From positions 1,550,001 to 1,614,000 of the forward strand of contig OZ017766.1 of the NCBI GenBank assembly GCA_963969345.1: a stretch of DNA of 64,000 nucleotides, in the 5' to 3' direction. How positions within the stretch are numbered: the first letter of the stretch is position 1; each line of letters opens with the position of its first letter. Made by a program: the position numbers and the translations under genes. Below are positions 34,357 to 45,000 of this stretch, piece after piece. The stretch is from Turbatrix aceti (taxonomy: Eukaryota > Nematoda > Chromadorea > Rhabditida > Panagrolaimidae). The notes under the pieces were generated by a model, which made no database searches, had not been told where the DNA came from, and saw nothing but the letters and a program-made list of their open reading frames with translations.

Positions 34357-34692
34357 ATGTCTTTAAAAATTTTTGATGGTGGAAATATTAAAAACTATGT
34401 AATTATAAGCAAAAATCAAAAAGAAAAAGCTGATCTTTTAGGACCCGTTGTGGCTAGTTCTGAAGGAAGTACTCGCCTTACTGATAATTTTCAAAAAAAT
34501 ACACATTTAGAGGATAATAATAGTGACAATCATCATAATAACAGAAATGTAATTAATAGCGAAAGAGTAGAAATAACAAAGAATAATAGACCAAAAAGAT
34601 ATAAAAGAAAAAATCAAATAAAAAAAGAAAATGAAGATTTCTTAAATTCACTAAAATCTGGTTCAGGATTTAAAATTATTCCTAAACAATGA
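34357..34692 (+). CDS. AT-rich hypothetical ORF, 111 aa, basic Asn/Lys-rich
   Basis: The ORF begins ATG TCT TTA AAA and uses almost only A/T-ending codons. The protein starts MSLKIFDGGNIKNYVIISKN, has a hydrophilic NNSDNHHNN stretch and a strongly basic RPKRYKRKNQIKKE end. No introns, signal peptide or known domain are visible. It starts 13 bp after the LTR break. Composition is unlike the neighbouring GC-balanced retropepsin gene, suggesting a foreign or viral source, but nothing in it identifies one. It converges with the next ORF across 87 bp. Confidence 0.45.
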   Translation: MSLKIFDGGNIKNYVIISKNQKEKADLLGPVVASSEGSTRLTDNFQKNTHLEDNNSDNHHNNRNVINSERVEITKNNRPKRYKRKNQIKKENEDFLNSLKSGSGFKIIPKQ

Positions 34693-34779
34693 TAATAATA
34701 ATAAAGATACAAAATTATTTTATAAATTATAAAGGGTAAAATTATATCACTAAGTTCTAGATCGGATCTATGATCTGAT

Positions 34780-35205
34780 TTATTTTTTTATCTCTTTCAT
34801 AATCAATTCGATGAATAAATCACAATCATCAAAATTAATTAATTCATTATTATTATCTACTAATTTAATAATTATTTTATTTGATATATTAATAACACTA
34901 TGATAGACAAGTAGACTAGGCTCAATGAATACACAACTTTCGTCAAAATCAGGTCTAAATCTATAAATTGAATTTAATTTTCTATCGTTGACATAAGAGT
35001 CAGAAATTAAGTTACACCATACAAAAATATTATCAATGGCTTTTGAATTGTGTTTGTATTCGGATACCTGTTTATCAATTCTTGTAAGTTCTTCTTCACT
35101 AAAAGCATTATTATTCTCACCAAATTTATCAACTGTTTTTGTTTTATTTTTAATTTTAAAAATTCCATCCAATTTCACCACTCCTATTTTATAATTTTTA
35201 TCCAA
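34780..35205 (-). CDS. AT-rich hypothetical ORF, 141 aa
   Basis: An intronless minus-strand ORF starts MDKNYKIGVVKLDGIFKIKN and ends in ELIMKEIKK. It is rich in Asn, Lys, Ile and Asp with A/T-ending codons, like its convergent neighbour. The middle holds IFVWCNLISDSYVNDRKLN and a hydrophobic LLVYHSVINISNKIIIKLV segment. It looks like a complete globular protein rather than a chance frame, but no family is recognised. The pair is hemmed in by LTR sequences in the core of an inverted duplication. Confidence 0.5.
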   Translation of the reverse strand: MDKNYKIGVVKLDGIFKIKNKTKTVDKFGENNNAFSEEELTRIDKQVSEYKHNSKAIDNIFVWCNLISDSYVNDRKLNSIYRFRPDFDESCVFIEPSLLVYHSVINISNKIIIKLVDNNNELINFDDCDLFIELIMKEIKK

Positions 35206-35245
35206 AAACTCGTGAGGAAAGGAGTATTCAAAAGTGGACTCACTA

Positions 35246-36268
35246 TGTCGCGAATTCTTCGCGAACGCAGTTCAACACCAACGCGAAATCTACATAACTA
35301 CAGCAATTTCTCTATATATACGAACTCTTACTTCCTTACTCTTACATTTACGTTTCTGTACGTACTGACAATAAATTCTTCCTACTGACTCTCGATTTCT
35401 CTGTGAAGCTTCCCTCGCGTGGCCCGTTCCGCTGTGGAACGGAGGGAAGTTCTCCACATTTGGTGCATCGGCGGTGATAGAATTTGGTGTAACGCCGGTT
35501 CTTCTACGAATCCAGGTACTACCCCTGCACACCGATAGCAACCGCTGCCGAACAACTACGTCTACAAAACCGACGACGACGATTCTTCCGACGTCCAACT
35601 ACTTCGAGGATTTTATTGCGGACAACATCATACGGCGACAACAACTTACGAATCAGCGCAAATTTGTGAGTTCTTTTTTTCCGGGACGGTTCTTTCAACA
35701 GAATAAGACCCGTCACCGAGTCAACGCGCAATCCCGAGGCCCACGACGACTCGCACACAGAGTTACCATGGCCAAACTTCGCCTACAACGGCAGACAGCG
35801 AAGCGCTACCAGGTCCAGCAGAGGCCCAAGACGGCGTTCGTTTTTTTTGAGAAGCATTCGGGCAGGACAGCAGCTTCCGAACCCCGACGATCTCACCCCG
35901 CAGAAAGCCCATTGAAGACAGCAATTCTCAATGGCACCCATTCATTTCTCCCAGCCGTACCGCAACCCTCATCGTACTTCAGTCCTCGATCGCCCGGCCC
36001 CAGTGTCGCGATGCGAAGCCAGACGCCAGATCCCCCCAACTCGGCTGGCCGGCAGTGTCGCGAATTCTTCGCGAACGCAGTTCAACACCAACGCGAAATC
36101 TACATAACTACAGCAATTTCTCTATATATACGAACTCTTACTTCCTTACTCTTACATTTACGTTTCTGTACGTACTGACAATAAATTCTTCCTACTGACT
36201 CTCGATTTCTCTGTGAAGCTTCCCTCGCGTGGCCCGTTCCGCTGTGGAACGGAGGGAAGTTCTCCACA
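35246..36268 (+). mobile_element. Complete miniature LTR retrotransposon (TRIM-like)
   Basis: Two 213-bp LTRs (35246-35458 and 36056-36268) begin TGTCGCGAATTC and end TTCTCCACA. They flank 597 bp of internal sequence. A perfect 5-bp duplication, CACTA, lies at 35241-35245 and 36269-36273. Each LTR has a TATATATA promoter-like box and an AATAAA signal. Two bases after the left LTR lies TGGTGCATCGGC, complementary to the 3' end of tRNA-Gly, so transcription runs on plus. The internal frame (from 35474) is Arg/Thr/Pro-rich and could be a truncated gag; no protease, reverse transcriptase or integrase is present. It must move with enzymes from a full-length relative. Confidence 0.85.
35461..35472 (+). 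promoter_or_regulatory. tRNA-Gly primer-binding site of the LTR element
   Basis: TGGTGCATCGGC lies 2 bp inside the 5' LTR and is the complement of GCCGATGCACCA, the common 3' end of eukaryotic tRNA-Gly with its CCA. Confidence 0.65.
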
Positions 36269-36300
36269 CACTAGATGACAAATTTAAACTGAAATAGACC

Positions 36301-36508
36301 TGTCGCGAATTCTTCGCGAACGCAGTTCAACACCAACGCGAAATCTACATAACTACAGCAATTTCTCTATATATACGGACACTTACTTCCTTTCTCTTAC
36401 CCTTACGTTTCTGTACGTACTGACAATAAATTCTTCCTACTGACTCTCGATTTCTCTGTGAAGCTTCCCTCGCGTGGCCCGTTCCGCTGTGGAGGGAAGT
36501 TCTCCACA
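36301..36508 (+). mobile_element. Solo LTR of the same family
   Basis: The 208-bp LTR has the same ends as the miniature element but lacks the GGAAC repeat near its 3' end. It is flanked by a perfect 5-bp duplication, AGACC (36296-36300 and 36509-36513). This is a typical recombination remnant. It lies 32 bp downstream of the miniature element. Confidence 0.85.
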
Positions 36509-36513
36509 AGACC

Positions 36514-37652
36514 ATTTATAAAGAAAGAAAATTGACCAACAATAATAAAGTTGAACGAATTTTTGTAAATTTTTTTACTCTTAATTATACATTATTCATA
36601 AAATCTTCAAAACACAATAGCAAGAATATAAAATCCCCCGCCAAATAACAAATCCAACAAGTAGAGAACATAATTTATTGAACCAAATCCGGACTTACAA
36701 TGTACAAGAGACAAAATTTACTGCTTGTAGAGTTGGAATTTGCGCTTTTCCCAATCGCCATGCAACCACAGCTTTAATAAGCACAACGCATCTGCTCCCA
36801 AAATGTTGACTTCCTTAAAATGAGCCTTTGAGACTTGACATTGGATGTTGCTGCACTGGTCCTAAACATTTGAATTATTCATCAAATTTTAACTAAAATA
36901 CAAACAAACCTGAATTGCAATTTCAAAGCGGTCATTCTCGTAAATTTCCTTGTTAGCGCCCAGGATTGCCTTCATCGACTTCATAGTGAGACAAGTGAAC
37001 GGCGAGCCAGTATCAACGAGGAACCAGACATTGACGCTCGGCTTGTTCGGCTTTCCGGCCCATTGGCAGACCAACGGAATCATAAAACGCGAGTTTCGAA
37101 ATAGGATATGGCCATTGACCGGAAAAGCCGGAAAAGTGAAAACGCCGGCACTCAAATTCGCGATTTCATAAGTTCGGCCAATCTAAAATCAAGCAGAATA
37201 AGAATTAATATTAAAGCAGAATAATTACCGTCTCAAGTTCAAGCTCGTCGATATCGTTCACCAATACATCGAATTCATCGTACGGCATGTCCAATTTTTG
37301 CCATTCATCCGACGAAGAGGACTAAAAACGAATTAAATTAATGAAGAAATTGTAAAAGTAAAGCGTTTACCTTGTTGTGCTGATCCGACATTTTGACGTT
37401 GAGGAAGAGAAAAGCAGATCAAACTAAAAATCAGTAATGAATGAAGAAAATAAATGCTAGAAAAGCACGCAACTGAAAAATTTTCTCAACAAACAAAAAA
37501 TAACGCCTTGGCATAATGTCTCATTCTTTGTGGGAACCATTTCAAACATGATTTTTTTTGCCAAGATTTGTTAGATTTGAAGGTTGATGATTTTGTACAC
37601 TTATGAACGCAAGAAAAATTTAGTATATGCGTATGTATCTGTGTATCCCCCG
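36514..37652 (-). repeat. Inverted copy of block B (retropepsin locus)
   Basis: This matches 33051-34189 in inverse orientation; mirror positions sum to 70703. All protein-level comparisons in the block are identical. Together with 30204-34343 it forms a large imperfect palindrome centred near 35.35 kb. Confidence 0.85.
36718..37391 (-). CDS. Retropepsin-like aspartic protease gene, copy 2
   Basis: This is the mirror image of the gene at 33312-33985, with exons 37371-37391, 37229-37321, 36910-37182 and 36718-36861. The DTGS active-site motif and VNILGAD turn are intact and the introns are preserved, so the copy arose at DNA level and not by retroposition. Both copies appear intact. In this copy the gene is continuous with a complete block A upstream. 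Confidence 0.65.
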
Positions 37653-38978
37653 TTTGCAAGTTTCGGTTTGCAGTCTGTCTCATCACCACAAGTGCATAAT
37701 AAAAGAGTTTGATCCTCTCTATTTTCTCTTTTCTTTCTTTCGAGGCGGTTTGGTGTTTTTGCCAGCTGCTTGAATGGCACCACGCTCACTGCTTCCTTTC
37801 TAGCCACAGCATACAAATTGGCCGAAAATCGGAAACATTTTATTTGACCTCTAATTGAATATAAATTCCTGTTTTTGCGCATTTTCAAGTTCAATTTTAG
37901 TGAATTTGTTTTTTATTGGCTCGAAACTTTTTTTACAAGTAAACCAGTTTTGACTAGGGAGTTTGATAAATGCGACTAACGATTGCCGCTGCTACGACGA
38001 CGGTGAGATTACAAGAAGTACGTTTGTCGTGTTCCTGCTCTTCTCCTGGCGATGATGATGCATCGCCACCAGTCAGTCAGCCGCCGGCCATTCCATCCAG
38101 CCCAAGAAAAATGACGAACGCTATCGACGCGACGCTACTCACAGCGGTGGTTGAAAAAAGGTTGACTCGATTCGATTCTGGTGTACTTCGCAAAAATCAT
38201 CCATCGCTGACCATTAACAGCCTTGTAGGAGGTTTCGTTGGCAAAGGCGACTATTAATGATGCCTGGAATGGATGAATCACCTGAGCTCTCAAAAAACAT
38301 GTCCCGGCCTAAAATGTTACTGAATATATTTATGTTTCGTCGTTCTTCACCTCAGAAGCCGTTAATTTCGTATCTCCACTGCTTTTGTGTCTGTTGAAGC
38401 GTGAAATACAAAATTTGTGTCTTGCAATCATTTATTAGCAATGCCTTCTTTCCCGTTACTGTATGAAACTTTTTTTGCGACACTTTGCTTTTTTTGTATA
38501 GCATAGGAAGAAAGAATGGAGTGTCAACAAGTAATCGCACAAGCCCAGGTGGTTGGTGTCCCCTGTCTCCTCTGTCCTGTTGCTTTGGGCTCAGTGCGCG
38601 TAAAAATGTTCTGTTCTCGTTCAATTGTGTTTGTGGTATCACAAAAATACTTTCCGGCCAATTTTTCCTTCTCCTTGTTTTATGCATGTCGAGTTGTTGT
38701 TTTTTTGCTCGTCCCAGCCTGGCCAGCTGTCAATTTTGTTCACCGTCAATAACGACACTTGTACTGTTTACGTGCAGTCGTAAGCATTTTGTATGTATTA
38801 AGGTAATGAATCGGATGCTTCTAGGGGGATTGAAGTAACTTTACATCTGGCCGGTTTGGAAATAGGGGAAGGGAGCAGGGAACTATATCGACCAAAAATT
38901 CATCCTTCTGCTTTGCTTTAATCCCGAAAAATTCTGGCTTTTTAGTTAGTTCTTTTTTTCAGAGCGTAATTGAATGAC
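37606..38978 (-). repeat. Duplicated block A, copy 3 (inverted, complete)
   Basis: This is the full 1373-bp inverse of 21818-23190 and, unlike copies 1 and 2, it runs uninterrupted into block B. It therefore shows the ancestral A-B order and reveals the empty site of the transposon at 30738-33050. Its version of the 95-aa ORF is at 37970-38257 on plus. Confidence 0.85.
37970..38257 (+). CDS. Hypothetical 95-aa ORF in block A (copy 3)
   Basis: Identical in sequence to the ORF at 22539-22826. The Ser/Pro-rich middle and the KRLTRF segment are preserved. Coding status is as uncertain as for the first copy. Confidence 0.3.
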   Translation: MRLTIAAATTTVRLQEVRLSCSCSSPGDDDASPPVSQPPAIPSSPRKMTNAIDATLLTAVVEKRLTRFDSGVLRKNHPSLTINSLVGGFVGKGDY

Positions 38979-39574
38979 AGTAGTATATATATGCTATTTC
39001 TAGGACAGCCCCCCGCCCCTTTCCCCCAATTTTATTTTACACCATTTTTTAACAGTTTTACCTTCAACATCAGACAAAAATTGCCAAAAAGGTGTCTTTT
39101 AGCCCATGGCTTTATTTGGACGCGGGGAATTTGAAAGGGGATTCCCTGGGGAATCTCCGGGAATCCCCCGGGAATATTCCCCCATTTTTCATTCCCCGGG
39201 GAATTTCGCAACCCTGACACCAATTGTTTCCTAATACCTGTACTAATGTTACAAATTTTTGGTTTCGTTCAATTCCCACTGGTATAATTGTTTTAGTAAA
39301 AAACGTTTGTCCACGAACTTTTGCCGCACCCAGTACATGAAAATTCTTCAATTGCAAGGGTCAAATTACATGGTTCCGTTTACATTCGAGAAATTCGCGT
39401 GCATACTCTAGTTTTTGGCATTATTATTATTATTATTATTATTTAAATAATATTAAATATCGCATAACATTATTTAATTGAAAATGGTGCAACTTAAAAC
39501 GAGTTGCATAGTTACGCACGTTTCCAAGTCACATTACACGGCACTTCCAAATGTGATCAGAAAAAATTGCAAAT
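38979..39574. repeat. Simple-sequence stretch (GGGAATCCCC-type palindromes and ATT microsatellite)
   Basis: Positions 39119-39215 contain repeated variants of GGGGAATTC/GGGAATCCCC in both orientations. Positions about 39420-39445 are a perfect ATT repeat. No gene is seen. Confidence 0.5.
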
Positions 39575-41300
39575 TAAATAGCTAAGAGGCAGTCTGCGAG
39601 AATTTTTACCAATAAGAGGAGAAGTCCGACACAGCAATTATTACACTTTCAAATGTTTTCAGTATATATCCGGGATATTAGATTTCGGAAAAATCGGATT
39701 CTGGAGATTTGGCTTCAGATGTGTTTTTCATAAAATCCGATGACGCGCTCGTCGTTTTAGTCAAAACTGTCTAAAAATTTGTATAGAAGGGTTTCAGGTG
39801 ACAAGGAATACGATGCACTATGCGCCCATTGTCTTGACACGAAAACGTTTTCTGACGTATTTTTTAGAATTTTACATATCCAATGTGTCTAAATGTTAGA
39901 AACAAGTAGTGTTTTGGGGGTTATCGATGATGTCGGATTTAACGGTGCTATCAAAAATTTTATATTCGATCAATAAATAGCAAAAAAGAAATGTATTTTT
40001 TTTATTTATTAGCGAAAATCACAATAAATTAGCTTATCGTAATCAGCGGTATCGAAAACCCCGGTGTGTAAAAAATGAGCAAATTCGGTGCATGAAATAA
40101 TTTTAATTTTATATTTTTTTTCATACAAAAAGTGCGCGCTGAAGCATTTCAGTCGAAGGAGAACACAGTGCGCGCATGCAAATGCGCGTAGTGTGTTGCC
40201 TTCGGAAGTTTCGTGCCAAGCCGGTTAACCATTCTTATCAGAGTTGTTCAATTCGGCCATTTTCAGCGCTCGCTCTGCTCGCGCTCTTTGAGCAATTCAA
40301 CTTTCCGTGCTCGCTCTGCTCATGCTCTTTGAGTTTCTAAAATTTTCGCGCTCGCTCCGCTCGCGCTCTTTTATTCTCAGATCCTCTGCTCTTGCTCTGC
40401 TCACGCTCGTGAGTTGAGCAGGAGCGAGCAATGAGCAAACATGGCTCACACATAAAAATGTGAATTTTGAGCCAAAATTCAGTTCCTCACTAAAAGAAAG
40501 ACCGTATACTCCTTCGAGATACCCCCAACATCGTGTTTTTGGTCGAAATTACCAGTATTTTAGTATTTGTAGCACTAAATTTATAGTGAGCAGTGCTCAT
40601 TTTAAAAATTTCTCTTGCTCGCTCTGCTCGCGCTCTTTGAGCAATTCAATTTTTCGTGCTCGCTCTGCTCATGCTCATTGAGCACTCCAATTTTTCGCGC
40701 TCGCTCCGCTCGCGCTCGTGAGCTGAGCAGGAGCGAGCAGTGAGCAGGAGCAATTTGGTGAGCATCGAACAACTCTGATTCTTATATATGAGCTTTGGCA
40801 TAATGATCAAGTTCATCTTTAACTTTGCAACGAACTTTGCCCGGTAAAAAAATATTAATTTTGAACCGTGAAATTAATTGTTACTATTAATTTTTAAATT
40901 CGAAATAACTTCTTATTTCATGAACAGATTTTTTTTGTTTTTTTTCCGGGGGTTTTCAAGGACGTAGAACACGATGCAATAATTTATTGTGATATCGGCT
41001 AATAATTTCGGGAGTTACAGTAATTTTTATCTCAAATTATCGATTTATTGATAGAATTTTGATTTTTTGATGGCACCATTAAATCTGCCGTAGCCGATTA
41101 CCCCCAGAACCATCTTTATGTCCGAAATATATCTACTCTGTGCATGTGAAAATAGCAAAAAAGAGTTTTCGTGTCAAGACCATGGGCGCATAGTGCGATG
41201 GTGTACTCAGGGTTATAAAAAAACAACGTAAAAATTGCTGTGTCGTCGGATATAAATCGGCTTGCAGACTGCCTTTTAAATTTTAGATCAAAAAATTTAG
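39575..41300. repeat. Old, diverged inverted-repeat element
   Basis: The left arm contains AGGCAGTCTGC, then ACTATGCGCCCATTGTCTTG and ACACGAAAACG. The right arm holds the inverse of each in mirrored order (CAAGACCATGGGCGCATAGT, GCAGACTGCC). The arms are recognisable but much diverged. No transposase is visible. A younger hAT-like MITE sits at 40239-40777 between the arms. Confidence 0.55.
40239..40777. mobile_element. hAT-like MITE, copy 2, with GCTCGCTCTGCTC arrays
   Basis: The element starts CAGAGTTGTTC, ends GAACAACTCTG and is flanked by a perfect 8-bp duplication ATTCTTAT (40231-40238 and 40778-40785). Inside are several copies of CGCTCGCTCTGCTCGCGCTC and their inverse GAGCGAGCA units. 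It belongs to the same terminal-motif family as 2075-2419. There is no coding capacity. Confidence 0.8.
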
Positions 41301-42023
41301 AGCTCTTACTGTCTAGATATTGAAATATTGTTTTAACTCTGCCAAATAAATGCCCAATTTTCACCTGCATAAAATGTTTTCTTGAGCAGACATTTTTCTA
41401 TTTGTAATACATTTGTAGCAAAAAAAATTTGTCTTTTTTAACAATGTTGGCTTCGTTGTCAATACAAATATGTACATATATTTTTTTGACAAAATGAAAA
41501 TATCGCATTGGCGTTTTTGTTAACTGTACTTTGGTGCATTTTGTTAATAAAATTTGTTTACATTACGTCTGAGTGAATTCACAATTCAAGCCACTGACGC
41601 CTGTATGAAACTCTGACACTGATGAGTTACATATATATATAAACATTGAAAGTACGGTACATAAATTAAAAAATTTAAATCTGAGTTACTTTACGTTAGC
41701 GCATAAAAGCAATTCATTTTGTCTCTCAGGAAATCCATAAGTAACCAGATGTTTATACTGTATATGTATATAATTTCACAGCGCCAAAATACATGATTTG
41801 GTTGCCGTCACTAGAATTTCTAATTTACTTACCTTTCCACGCAGTCGCTAGGTGAGACATGCATAAGAAGTAAAATCATGCAGGTGGGGCAAAAACGTTA
41901 GAAACACAGCCGCTTTGTTGCCAAACGTTTTCTTTTTTCTATTATTTTTACTGTTTTTCGTATGTTAACTGCACTGCTACTGATTATTTTTCACGCCACA
42001 AAAAATTTTTTGCTCCGACAATA
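41301..42023. other. Intergenic upstream of the second chemoreceptor
   Basis: AT-rich sequence in which no gene or RNA was recognised. It probably contains the promoter of the chemoreceptor starting at 42024. Confidence 0.4.
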
Positions 42024-45000
42024 ATGACCACTAGTTATTTGAATTTGTCATTTCGAGAAATCATTGGGTCGACGGGTGAGGCATTGTATGCGATAGAATT
42101 TTGTATTCTAAATGTATCACTTATTATCTTGCTTTGCTATCTAAAAGTAATGAGCTCTACTAAATGTGTTCATAGGGTTTGTCTTACATTTTTAAAAACT
42201 TAATGAATTTTACCTTTTAAGCACCTGAGAATGCTGATGAACAACTTTGGCATGGCACTGACGATGCTTGTTATCACTCGCTATTGTCTTATTTTACCTC
42301 CACTTATTTCTTATGTTATCGATTACGATATAGGGGTGAAATCTTATTGTGTTGCTATCAGGTGGATGCATAACACTTGTCTTTATGTTGGTAAGTAATC
42401 ATTTGTTACTGTAGTTTCTTAGATAATGAGTATGTTAAATGCTCAAACGCCAATAGGTAAAGCATATATTATATTTTATATTTTATGCACCCTTTACACA
42501 GCGTATCGGTAGGCCTATTTTTAGTTCGCGCAAACTGTGAAAAAAAGTGGCCACTCGGCTGAGGAAAATTTTTGCCTGCGCGCGCACCCTTGTTTTTCTT
42601 GAAAGTGCACCCCAGATAATCGCAAAACAAAAATATTAAGATGCAAGTGTTTGTTTAGATTGATATTGTCATCGATTAAGCACATTCTTGCGAACATTTT
42701 GATGCCATTTTTGAAAAAAAATATTTATTGTGAGTCTCGCTGCATATTTCCAAAAACAGACATTTTTAAAAACGTTTGTGATAATTTCACAAAAAGTGTT
42801 CTGTACAGAGTTCTGAAATTTTTATGACAGATGCATACGGTGTTGAAGAAGGTATCCTGAAAATTTGGTGCAATTTCGCCTTGGAATTTTAAAGTTAGCT
42901 GCTGATAACTGTTTTTCCTTATAAAGGTGCGCGCAAGCACACCCCTCTGTTCCTACTCAGGGTACTCTAAAAACATTTTTTTGGTTGGAAAAATGTTCGA
43001 CCCCTTCACTATTGGAATATTAAAGCAATCGGAACTTCAATACACAATTCGGGCGAGTGTCGTCGTCGAGTCGAGGAAGCACGGCGACGCGCACGAAGTT
43101 GCGGCAACAAGAAACGGGTGCCGCCGCCGATTGACCCTTCAGGGATGTACCTGAGTACAACTATCGTGTGCAGTGAACGACTATCATGTGCAAGGCAAAG
43201 AAGTTGTTCTGTTTCTGGTCAAACAACTCATTGAAGGGTCAATCGGCGGCGGCACCCGTTTCTTGTTGCCGCAACTTCGTGCGCGTCGCCGTGCTTCCTC
43301 GACTCGACGACGACACTCCCCCGAATTGTGTATTGAAGTTCCGATTGCTTTAATATTCCAATAGTGAAGGGGTCGAACATTTTTGTAACCAAAAAAATGT
43401 TTTTGGAGTACAATGAGTAGGAACAGAGGGGTGTGCTTGCGCGCAATTTTACAAGGAAAAACAGTTATCAGCAGCTAACTTTAATATTTCAAGGCGAAAT
43501 TGCACCAAATTTTCAGGATATCTTCTTCAACACCGTATGCAACTGTCATAAAAATTTCAGAACTCTGTACAGAACACTTTTTGTGAAATTATCACAAACG
43601 TTTTTAAAAATGTCTGTTTTTGGAAATATGCAGCGAGACTCACAATAAATATTTTTTTTCAAAAATGGCATCAAAATGTTCGCAAGAATGTGCTTAATCG
43701 ATGACAATATCAATCTAAACAAACACTTGCATCTTAATATTTTTGTTTTGCGATTATCTGGGGTGCACTTTCAAGAAAAACAGGAGTGCGCGCGCAGGCA
43801 AAAATTTTCCTCAGCCGAGTGGCCACTTTTTTTCACAGTTTGCGCGAACTGAGCGATACGCTGTGCCTTTATCCGTTAAAATGCAACCAGGCAATATACC
43901 AAGAACTAAAACTTGCCGAATATACTTTCATATGGTTTGCAAGCGATGGGAAAAAGTAATCGCGACCAAATCGAATCGACACATTGACGCCTACTGGGCA
44001 TCATTTGTTCCTTCTAATATCTGATCTTATAGTAACTAACCACTGAGTAACGATGAAATAAAAAAATAAAAAAATAAATGGTTTGCAAGCCCAGCCTGGT
44101 TCGCATGCTTAAATTTTCGGCTCATTTTAGTACCGACAGTAAATACATATATATGTATAATACATTTCTATAAGTAAATATTATTTAAAAAAAAATTAAC
44201 ATTGCTCTTTTTAGCCGCTTCAAATATCATCATTATGGTTATTGAAAGAGCCATTGCTACCTTCTGGGCTAAATGCTATGAATATAAAAGAAGCATATCT
44301 CCTCTTGCAATCACGATTGCTTTCTCTGTAAGTGTTAACCACAAAACACATATATCATTCAGTTTGCTTTAGTGGATCACAGCCTTTATCATAGTGTTTC
44401 TCAACTTTATGACAGCAGATATTGTTTTCACCAACGTTCCGGAATGCAACAGAGTACGAATAAACCAAAAGGCAACGGGCATTGCGCTGTATACACTTGT
44501 TAGCCTTGATGCTATATCTGGAGTAGTAAGTTACTTTTTTTGGTACCAACAAAATAAAAACTTTTATTTTTCAGTTTTTTTTCACCCTAGTCGTAATCAA
44601 CAATCGCAAAAACGCTAATCCGTTCTTGAAAACCCGTTATAGCCTCTCTGAAAGATATCAAATAACAGAAAATATTCGTACAAATCGCTTGTTATGGCCT
44701 CTCGTTGCCACTATTTTAATCAGTTCAGCAATTGCTTGTGGAATTATTCTTGCTAATACGATACTTATCGGCGTAAATAATACAATACCCAACTTTACTC
44801 CTGTAATGCAGATTTTTGATGTCTTTTCGTCCTTTGCTTGTGGTTTTGCTCCGTACATTGCAATGACACGCCATCCTGTTTTACTCAGACAATTTCGGCA
44901 AATTTATCATCACTTTATCGGTTCAAAAGTTCGAAATTTATTCATTTTTCGCGGAGCAGTGGTCAAAAATCTATCGTCGTCAAATTTGAACAAACGAAGC

